Source: Rhodospirillales bacterium
GTDB taxonomy: Bacteria; Pseudomonadota; Alphaproteobacteria; ATCC43930; CGMCC-115725
Length of the DNA stretch: 13,393 nt
NCBI GenBank assembly: GCA_015654725.1
Contig: JAATGI010000434.1
Coordinates: forward strand, 1 to 13,393
Reading direction: 5' to 3'
In this document: positions 1 to 5,059 of the stretch, piece by piece
Position numbering within the stretch: position 1 is the first letter of the stretch
Layout: every line of letters starts with the position of its first letter
Program-made: the position numbers and the translations under genes
Notes under the pieces: generated by a model
Told to the model about the DNA's origin: nothing
The model's database searches: none
The model's input: only the letters and a program-made list of their open reading frames with translations

Positions 1-414
1 GCCGATCTGCTTCGCGGCGTGAGAGAGCATGACGTCGCGCGGCGGGTTGCGGATTGCCTTGCCGACCCGCTCGAGAACGATCAACACCGCCGCTGCCGGC
101 CAATTTCCCGTCAAGGCCAAGGCCGGCACCGATGCCATCTGCACGACATAGCCGAAAATGGTAATCGGCCAATATCTGCCGGTCGATTCCGCGAGCCGCC
201 CTGATACCAGCCTGAGGCCATAGCCCAGCAATTCGCCAAAGCCGGTGACGATGCCGACAATCGTCGCGCTCGCCCCCAAGGCCGCGAGGTAAGGACCGAT
301 GATGCTGCGCGATCCCTCATAGGTGAAGTCGGCGAAAAAACTCAGGACGCCGATGAGAAGAACGAACCGAAGGGCGCCGCGGGCTCGCCCGCTCGAATCC
401 GAAACAGCTGTCAC
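1..414 (-). CDS. MFS transporter, N-terminal part (runs off left edge)
   Basis: This is the first 138 codons of a major facilitator superfamily permease, with the rest beyond the left edge. It starts at GTG 414. A GGAG sequence lies about 11 bases upstream, and an in-frame stop (TGA of AATGAATCAA) lies further upstream with no ATG between. The translation shows a hydrophobic first helix (FVLLIGVLSFFADF), then a motif-A-like loop after TM2 (SGRLAESTGRYWP), TM3-TM4, and a conserved cytoplasmic loop ERVGKAIRNPPRDVMLSH. The last motif is typical of a bacterial MFS subgroup of unassigned substrate. The gene is preceded on the same strand by a fluoride-type riboswitch and an intrinsic terminator (497-605), so expression is expected to rise with fluoride. 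The substrate is unknown; fluoride efflux itself is a guess, since known exporters are CrcB/Fluc and CLC-F. Confidence 0.85.
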   Translation of the reverse strand, partial: MTAVSDSSGRARGALRFVLLIGVLSFFADFTYEGSRSIIGPYLAALGASATIVGIVTGFGELLGYGLRLVSGRLAESTGRYWPITIFGYVVQMASVPALALTGNWPAAAVLIVLERVGKAIRNPPRDVMLSHAAKQIG

Positions 415-496
415 GTTGCTTAAGTCTCCAGAACCAGAGCGACGGCGGATGCAATTGATTCATTGCGTTCCCAGGCTCAATGCGCTGCTTGGACAC

Positions 497-523
497 AAAA
501 AAACCCGCTTCAACGGCGGGTTT
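497..523 (-). terminator. Intrinsic terminator in the leader of the MFS gene
   Basis: Read on the minus strand, AAACCCGC (523-516) pairs with GCGGGTTT (508-501) around a 7-base loop, and seven T residues follow (503-497). It sits between the fluoride aptamer and the MFS start, with no minus-strand coding gene before it, so it is a leader attenuator rather than a gene end. Its 5' arm can be captured by an upstream segment (538-532); see the expression-platform entry. Confidence 0.8.
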
Positions 524-560
524 GCACATCTCCCACCGCGATTTCGACACGCAGTAGGAG
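514..560 (-). promoter_or_regulatory. Expression platform: anti-aptamer hairpin and alternative antiterminator
   Basis: Two exclusive pairings are visible on the minus strand. First, CUCCUACUGCG (560-550), the 3' strand of the aptamer, can pair for 11 bp (two U-G wobbles) with CGCGGUGGGAG (540-530) across a 9-base loop. Second, CGGUGGG (538-532) can instead pair for 7 bp (one wobble) with CCCGCCG (520-514), which covers most of the GC-rich 5' arm of the terminator. If the aptamer is stabilised by fluoride, the 540-530 segment is freed to block the terminator; without fluoride it is held by the CUCCUAC tract and the terminator forms. This is an ON switch by design, deduced by hand pairing and not by folding software. 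Confidence 0.7.
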
Positions 561-605
561 TCATCAGCAAAATTCGCTTTTCAGGGAGACTCCATTCCCA
601 CCATC
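551..605 (-). promoter_or_regulatory. Fluoride (crcB-type) riboswitch aptamer, copy 1
   Basis: On the minus strand the RNA has stem GGGA/UCCC (599-596 with 587-584) enclosing loop AUGGAGUC. A short P3 (AGC/GCU, 578-576 with 568-566) is followed by UGAUGACUCCUACUGC. Loop bases GGAGU (593-589) complement ACUCC (561-557), giving the pseudoknot of the fluoride aptamer. These pieces match the family consensus remembered from the crystallised Thermotoga petrophila aptamer (GAUGAGGC loop, UGAUGGCCUCUACUG tail). P3 is weaker than in copies 2 and 3. It lies divergent to copy 2, with about 95 bases between the two, which must hold both promoters; I see no convincing -35/-10 pair there. Confidence 0.85.
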
Positions 606-702
606 TTGTTACCATCCGCAATTGTTGGGACACAAGCATTTTTCGAATTGCACGGAGAGCCAAAGCCAGGGATTGCGTGGAGTATTCGTGCGTCGAAAAA
701 GG

Positions 703-773
703 ATGGGGATGGAGTTCCCCAAAACCGCCGAATTTGGCTGATGACTCCTACTGCACCTAGCGGCTGTAGGGGT
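703..773 (+). promoter_or_regulatory. Fluoride (crcB-type) riboswitch, copy 2, with Shine-Dalgarno-masking hairpin
   Basis: The aptamer has stem GGGGA/UCCCC (705-709 with 716-720), P3 GCC/GGC (727-729 with 736-738), and the conserved tail UGAUGACUCCUACUGC. The pseudoknot is GGAGU (711-715) with ACUCC (744-748). Downstream, GUAGGGGU (766-773) can pair with ACUCCUAC (744-751, one wobble), and GC (763-764) pairs with GC (753-754) beyond a U-U mismatch. That masking strand contains AGGGG, the ribosome site of a leader ORF starting at 778. Aptamer formation would therefore release the ribosome site, a translational ON switch. No intrinsic terminator is visible. Confidence 0.85.
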
Positions 774-777
774 TCTG

Positions 778-888
778 ATGGTGGCTCAATTTGAAGTCTC
801 GGCCGCGCATTTTGTACCGCTTGGGGGGATGTCCTCCGGCGGACAGGATTGCTGTTGGCTTTGTATCGAAACTTCATCCGATGTATAG
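778..888 (+). CDS. Candidate 36-residue leader ORF overlapping the stress-protein start
   Basis: This small ORF has ATG 778 with AGGGG five bases upstream (768-772), the best ribosome site in the leader. It encodes MVAQFEVSAAHF...IETSSDV, with no recognised domain, signal peptide or membrane segment; it has three cysteines in CCWLC. Its TAG (886-888) lies just past the ATG of the universal stress protein at 881, so the two overlap by eight bases. The stress-protein ATG has no Shine-Dalgarno sequence. The layout suggests translational coupling: ribosomes loaded at 778 when fluoride frees the AGGGG would restart at 881. Whether the peptide itself has a role is unknown. Confidence 0.5.
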   Translation: MVAQFEVSAAHFVPLGGMSSGGQDCCWLCIETSSDV

Positions 889-1375
889 AAGAATCCTAAT
901 TGCGAACCGGGGTTCCCTGGACGCCGATGGCGCACTTGAGCCGTCCCTGACACTCGCCCGGCTTCTAGGGGCCGAGTTGCATATGTTATTCGTCGAAGAA
1001 CTGTCGCGCTTCCCCGTGACTATCGCTGAAGTTACGGCAGAGAAGAGAGAAGCTGGCCGCCAAGCTGCCTTTATCATTGCTTCTGTCCAGCGCCGTACTC
1101 AGGACGCAAAGATTCAGTTCTTTTCTCATGTGGTTATCGGACGCTTCGTCGAACGCGTGGTGGATTTCGTTACTGCGAATCAAATTGACCTATTGATCAT
1201 CGGATCGATCAATCGTTCATGGATCGAAGCCTTCTTCGTTGGGGACACGATTCAGCGTTTGATTGAACAAGTGCCGTGTGCGTTGCACATCGTAAAAAGG
1301 CAAAGCGATCGCTGGCGCCGCCGCCGACTGTTGGCGTTCCCTCATTTTGATCTCGCATCGCGTTCGAGAATCTAG
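881..1375 (+). CDS. Universal stress protein (UspA) family, under fluoride riboswitch copy 2
   Basis: This is a 164-residue cytoplasmic single-domain USP-fold protein. The start at ATG 881 gives the family's usual opening (MYRRILIANRGS, compare MYKRILVAVDGS). The in-frame extension upstream to TTG 791 is not USP-like. The core shows the first strand, helix LEPSLTLARLLGAEL, second strand HMLFVEE, helix 2, then GRFVERVVDFV and LLIIGSINRSWIEAFFVGDTIQRLIEQVPCALHIVK. In ATP-binding members the last part reads G-x2-G-x9-G(S/T); here it is GSIN and GD, so nucleotide binding by the usual motif looks lost. The tail is basic (RWRRRR). Universal stress proteins are, to my recollection, among genes previously seen behind crcB-type RNAs. 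It lies between riboswitch copies 2 and 3. Confidence 0.85.
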   Translation: MYRRILIANRGSLDADGALEPSLTLARLLGAELHMLFVEELSRFPVTIAEVTAEKREAGRQAAFIIASVQRRTQDAKIQFFSHVVIGRFVERVVDFVTANQIDLLIIGSINRSWIEAFFVGDTIQRLIEQVPCALHIVKRQSDRWRRRRLLAFPHFDLASRSRI

Positions 1376-1395
1376 CAAGCTTCGCTTCGTCCCTG

Positions 1396-1424
1396 TTGAA
1401 ACGCGCCGCTCGAAGGCCTATTTT
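1396..1424 (+). promoter_or_regulatory. Sigma-70-type promoter of the dynamin-MutS operon
   Basis: TTGAAA (1396-1401) and TATTTT (1419-1424) are separated by exactly 17 bases. Transcription would begin near 1431, at the first base of riboswitch copy 3. The site lies 20 bases after the stress-protein stop, so the operon has its own promoter even though no terminator separates it from the upstream gene. Confidence 0.65.
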
Positions 1425-1430
1425 TACTTT

Positions 1431-1500
1431 GATGGGGATGGGGTCCCCCGAAATCGCCTTCTAGGCTGATGACTCCTACCGCGCGACGGTTGCGGTAGGA
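1431..1500 (+). promoter_or_regulatory. Fluoride (crcB-type) riboswitch, copy 3, with anti-aptamer hairpin
   Basis: The aptamer has stem GGGG/CCCC (1434-1437 with 1446-1449), P3 GCC/GGC (1456-1458 with 1464-1466), and tail UGAUGACUCCUACC. The pseudoknot is GGGGU (1440-1444) with ACUCC (1472-1476), one G-U pair. UCCUACCGC (1474-1482) pairs perfectly for 9 bp with GCGGUAGGA (1492-1500) across a 9-base loop, which would destroy the pseudoknot. If released, GCGGUAGGACU (1492-1502) can pair with AGUCC (1540-1544) and CCGC (1549-1552). No T-tract follows, so control is probably translational. Confidence 0.85.
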
Positions 1501-1551
1501 CTTGAGCTGAAAGCCAATCCGCACCCTTCGCGTGGCATGAGTCCGACGCCG

Positions 1552-1581
1552 CTCCGGTGAGTGGCGCGTTTGCTCGCGGAG
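1552..1581 (+). promoter_or_regulatory. Possible ribosome-site-masking hairpin before the operon leader ORF
   Basis: CUCCG (1552-1556) pairs with CGGAG (1577-1581), and GAG (1559-1561) with CUC (1573-1575) inside it. The 3' arm contains GGAG, the ribosome site of the 15-codon ORF at 1588. The 5' arm abuts the stretch (1540-1552) that the released anti-aptamer strand of copy 3 could pair with, a plausible but unproven link between aptamer and ribosome access. Confidence 0.4.
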
Positions 1582-1587
1582 ATGGTC

Positions 1588-1635
1588 ATGGACCCGTTCC
1601 GATCTATTGCCCCCATTTGCGGCGTGACCGCGTGA
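1588..1635 (+). CDS. Candidate 15-residue leader peptide coupled to the dynamin gene
   Basis: The ORF encodes MDPFRSIAPICGVTA. GGAG (1578-1581) lies six bases before ATG 1588. Its TGA (1633-1635) shares a base with the ATG of the dynamin gene (TGATG). The dynamin ATG has no Shine-Dalgarno sequence, so reinitiation after this peptide is the simplest way to start it. The layout parallels the leader ORF behind riboswitch copy 2. No function is recognised for the peptide; it may serve only to deliver ribosomes. Confidence 0.5.
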   Translation: MDPFRSIAPICGVTA

Positions 1636-3422
1636 TGGCCCTGCGCGACCTCGACGAGGCACCGGCGAACGACGCGCTGTCGACGGCGTTGACGCAGCTG
1701 CACGGAGCGATGTCGCCCTATCTGGCAGCAGGGGCACCACTCTTGGCCCGCCTGGAGAACTTGCAGGCCCGGCTTCTGAGCGGACGGCTTCAGCTTGCGG
1801 TTCTAGGCCAGTTCAAGCGTGGCAAGAGCAGCTTCTTGAACGCGCTCTTGGGCGCGCCGCTCTTGCCCACCGGCGTGGTGCCGATCACCGCGATCCCGAC
1901 CTATATCGCCTGGGGCACCCATCCCTTGGTGCGCGTCTCGTTCGAAGGCGGGCGGGCCGAGGAATTCCACCCGCCCGACCCCGAGGCAACGCGCGATATC
2001 GTGTTCCGGTACGTCGCCGAGAACGCCAATCCGGAAAATCGCCTCAAGGTGTCGCGGGTGTGGATTTCGTATCCGGCGCCGTTTTTGCAAAACGGCATCG
2101 TTCTCATCGACACGCCCGGCATCGGCTCGACCCTGCGTCACAATACCGACGCGGCGCTGCGGGTGCTTCCCGAATGCGACGCGGCGCTGTTCGTGGTGTC
2201 CGTCGACCCGCCAATCACGGCGGCGGAAATCGACTATCTTCGGCTCATCAAACCGCATGCCGCGCGGATTTTTTTCGTCCTCAACAAATTCGACTACGTG
2301 CCGGCGGAGGAACGGGAAGCCGCCGAAAGGTTTCTGCGCGACGTGCTGGAAAAAGACGCGCTGATCGCGGCCGATGAGCCGATTTTCCGCGTCTCGGCGC
2401 GCTTCGGCCTGGCGGCGAAGCAAGGCCTCAATCCGAGCGTGCTTCGCGAGAGCGGGATCGGGCAAATCGAGGACCACCTCGTGCGCAATCTGGCCAAGGA
2501 CAAAATAGCGACGCTGAGGGACGCTGCCGGGCGCAAAGCGATGGATATCGTCGGGGAAGCCCTGACCGATCTGGCCATGCGCATTCGCGCGCTCGAATTG
2601 CCGCTCGAAACGCTCGATGAGCGCGCCAAGTCGTTCGAGGGCCAGCTTCGCGCGATCGGCGCGCAGCGCAGCGCAACGCGGGACATGCTGATGGGCGAAC
2701 GCCGCCGGATCGGCGAGGAACTCGAGGCCCGCGCGGCCGATCTGCGGCGCGACGCACGCGACCGCATCGTCGCGGCCGCGGCCCCGCTATTTTCGCGCGA
2801 CGTTCTCGACCCGGATGCCGTCGCGGCGGCAACCGCCGAATTCTTCGATCGCGCCTACGAAGACACCCGCGACTCGTTTGTTCGCCGCGCCGACGACGTT
2901 ATCGATGTCCATCGCCGGCGGGACCAGGAGCTGGTCGCCGCCGTGCGCGAGATCGGGGCAGCGCTGTTCGAGATTCCGTTATCCGCCGCTGCGACCGATG
3001 AGCCTTTCCATCACGCGCCCGAACCTTACTGGGTGAGCGAGCGCTGGGAAGCGGGGCTGATTCCCCATTTGGGCGGGACGGTCGATCGCCTCCTGCCGGC
3101 CGGCCCGCGCCGAAAGCGCCGCCAGGCGCGGATCGAGCGGCAGGTCGATGAACTCGCCGTGCGCAATGTCGAGAATCTGCGTTGGTCGATCGTGCGCGGC
3201 CTCGACGAGACCTTCGCCCGCGCGGCGAGCCAATTGGAAGGGCGTTTGGACGAGGCAATCGAAGCAACCCGGGCGGCGATCCGGAACGCGCGCGCGCTCA
3301 AGCAGGGCGGGTCGAACCAAGTCGCGCCGGAACTCGACCGCCTGCGCTCCGGCGTCGTGCAATTCGAGGCCGCCCGGAGCAGTCTCGCTCATGCGCGCTT
3401 CGGCGCGAGGATCGAAGCATGA
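1635..3422 (+). CDS. Bacterial dynamin-like GTPase, first gene of the fluoride-riboswitch operon
   Basis: This 595-residue protein has an N-terminal helical segment, then a dynamin-type G domain. The P-loop is GQFKRGKSS (58-66), the switch-I region LPTGVVPIT (77-85), the G3 motif DTPGIGST (159-166), and the G4 motif NKFD (217-220). The rest (about 290-595) is charged, mostly helical stalk-like sequence (LPLETLDERAKSFEGQL, a long RDARDRIVAAAA helix, a basic stretch RRKRRQARIERQ). I see no true membrane helix, so any membrane contact would be peripheral, as is usual for the family. ATG 1635 is preferred over GTG 1557 because the leader peptide stop overlaps it (TGATG) and the residues before it are not family-like. 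Its stop overlaps the next gene's start (ATGA). Dynamin-like proteins remodel membranes using GTP; the role here is not known. Confidence 0.85.
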   Translation: MALRDLDEAPANDALSTALTQLHGAMSPYLAAGAPLLARLENLQARLLSGRLQLAVLGQFKRGKSSFLNALLGAPLLPTGVVPITAIPTYIAWGTHPLVRVSFEGGRAEEFHPPDPEATRDIVFRYVAENANPENRLKVSRVWISYPAPFLQNGIVLIDTPGIGSTLRHNTDAALRVLPECDAALFVVSVDPPITAAEIDYLRLIKPHAARIFFVLNKFDYVPAEEREAAERFLRDVLEKDALIAADEPIFRVSARFGLAAKQGLNPSVLRESGIGQIEDHLVRNLAKDKIATLRDAAGRKAMDIVGEALTDLAMRIRALELPLETLDERAKSFEGQLRAIGAQRSATRDMLMGERRRIGEELEARAADLRRDARDRIVAAAAPLFSRDVLDPDAVAAATAEFFDRAYEDTRDSFVRRADDVIDVHRRRDQELVAAVREIGAALFEIPLSAAATDEPFHHAPEPYWVSERWEAGLIPHLGGTVDRLLPAGPRRKRRQARIERQVDELAVRNVENLRWSIVRGLDETFARAASQLEGRLDEAIEATRAAIRNARALKQGGSNQVAPELDRLRSGVVQFEAARSSLAHARFGARIEA

Positions 3423-5059
3423 GTCCCTCGGCGCGGCCCGCCACAATGGACAAGACGCCGTTGCGCGGCCACGGCGACACGGCGCCGGCGGCGCACACAA
3501 ACATGCCCGCCCCGTTCGCCGCCACTGCCCTTCCCAGCGTCCTGTTCGAGCGCGCTGAGGACCGCCCTTACGCGGAAGAGAGCGCGGCGCCCGCCTGCTT
3601 CCACGATCTCAATCTCGATCAGATCGTCGAGACGCTCGTGGCGGGCCGGGCTGAATACGGGCTGAAATCGTTCTTTCATGCGCCGTTGAAACGCGCGGGT
3701 GCCATCGCCTATCGGCAGGACGTTTTGCGCGATCTCGAACATCCGGCGTTGTTCGAAGCCGTCAAATCCTTCACCCGGCGCATGCGCGAGATGCGAGGGC
3801 ATTTGGCCAGCACGGAGAAGCTGTCCTACCGATACCAGAAGGAGCGCTGGTTCCTCGAGACGGTGGAAACTTATTGTGGCGCCGTCGAGCAGCTCGCGCG
3901 CGACCTCGCCGCAGCACCGCTCCAATCGCAAGGCCTCTTGGCTTTCCATGCCTGTCTGACTTCCTATACTGGCAGCAGCCGTTTCATCGTGCTACGGAAG
4001 CAAATCGCGAAGCAACAAGCGGATTTGTCGCGCGTCACCTATAATCTGGTGCTGAAGGATCTGAGCATCACCGTTCGGAAATTCGAAGCCGAGGCGGATT
4101 ACGGCGCCGAGGTGCTGGCGACGTTCGAGAAATTCAAGCAAGGCGACGCCAAGGATTATCGCGTCAAATATCCCGACTCGCTCGATATCAGCCATATCGA
4201 GGCGAAAATTCACGAGCATCTCGCGGCGCTTTATCCAGCGGAATTTTCCGCGCTCGACCGCTTTTTCGCCGACTACCAGGATTATCTTGACGAGGCGATC
4301 GGGGTTTTCGACCGCGAGATTCAATTCTATATCGCGGCCCTGGAATATTACGAGCCGTTGAAGCGCGCGGGCCTCGCTATCTGCTATCCGAAAATTTCCG
4401 AGGATGGCAAGGCGATTTTCAGCCGCGACGGTTTCGACGTGGCCCTCGCGCATCGGCTGGTCGGCCAGAAAGCGACCGTGGTGTGCAACGATTTCGAGCT
4501 CGTGGGCGCCGAACGCATCCTCGTGGTGTCGGGTCCGAACCAAGGCGGCAAGACCACATTCGCCCGTGCCTTCGGCCAGATGCATTATCTCGCCAGCATC
4601 GGTTTCCCGGTGCCGGGGCGCGAGGCACGGCTTTTCCTGTTCGATAAACTCTTCACCCATTTCGAGCGCGAGGAAGACATCACGACCTTGCGCGGCAAGC
4701 TCGAGGACGACCTGGTACGCATCCATGAGGTGCTGCGCGCGGCGACCCCGGACAGCATCGTCGTCATGAACGAGATTTTTACCTCGACGACGCTGAGCGA
4801 CGCGATGTTTCTGGGTCGCGAAATTCTCGGCCGGATCGCGGCGCTCGACGCGCTCTGCGTGTGCGTCACCTTCATCGACGAACTGGCGGCGCTGAACGAA
4901 AAGACGGTCAGCATGGTCAGCGGCGTCTATCCCGACAATCCGGCGGTGCGCACCTACAAAATCGCGCGGCGGCCCGCCGACGGCCTCGCCTACGCGCTGG
5001 CGATCGCGGAAAAGCACCGGCTCACCTATGCGCGCCTGCGCGAACGGCTGCCGTCATGA
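3419..5059 (+). CDS. MutS-like ATPase, first of a tandem pair
   Basis: The protein has 546 residues and starts at ATG 3419 inside the dynamin stop (ATGA), with GAGG eight bases upstream. The C-terminal third is a MutS/ABC-type ATPase: Walker A SGPNQGGKTT (371-380), a signature-region segment THFEREEDITTLRGKLEDDL (413-432), Walker B IVVMNE (447-452) followed by IFTSTTLSDA, and VTFIDELA in the place of the MutS VTHxxEL motif. The N-terminal two-thirds is helical, like MutS lever domains (YRQDVLRDLEHPALFEAV, 98-115). At about 550 residues it is far shorter than MutS (about 850), and the N-terminal mismatch-binding domain with its Phe-x-Glu motif is missing. Classical mismatch repair is therefore unlikely. 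The first 60 residues are Pro/Ala-rich and probably disordered. Confidence 0.85.
   Translation: MSPSARPATMDKTPLRGHGDTAPAAHTNMPAPFAATALPSVLFERAEDRPYAEESAAPACFHDLNLDQIVETLVAGRAEYGLKSFFHAPLKRAGAIAYRQDVLRDLEHPALFEAVKSFTRRMREMRGHLASTEKLSYRYQKERWFLETVETYCGAVEQLARDLAAAPLQSQGLLAFHACLTSYTGSSRFIVLRKQIAKQQADLSRVTYNLVLKDLSITVRKFEAEADYGAEVLATFEKFKQGDAKDYRVKYPDSLDISHIEAKIHEHLAALYPAEFSALDRFFADYQDYLDEAIGVFDREIQFYIAALEYYEPLKRAGLAICYPKISEDGKAIFSRDGFDVALAHRLVGQKATVVCNDFELVGAERILVVSGPNQGGKTTFARAFGQMHYLASIGFPVPGREARLFLFDKLFTHFEREEDITTLRGKLEDDLVRIHEVLRAATPDSIVVMNEIFTSTTLSDAMFLGREILGRIAALDALCVCVTFIDELAALNEKTVSMVSGVYPDNPAVRTYKIARRPADGLAYALAIAEKHRLTYARLRERLPS

Noticed and set aside
317..550. Minus-strand frame crossing the copy 1 terminator and overlapping the MFS start
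   Set aside because: It reads through the regulatory hairpins and overlaps the MFS gene by nearly 100 bases in another frame, so it is a shadow.
606..700. Divergent promoters for riboswitch copies 1 and 2
   Set aside because: They must lie here, but the best hexamers (such as TTGTGT-17-GTAACA on the minus strand) match too poorly to annotate.
1557..1634. Extended dynamin start at GTG 1557
   Set aside because: It adds 26 residues without family character, has no ribosome site, and ignores the TGATG junction at 1635.
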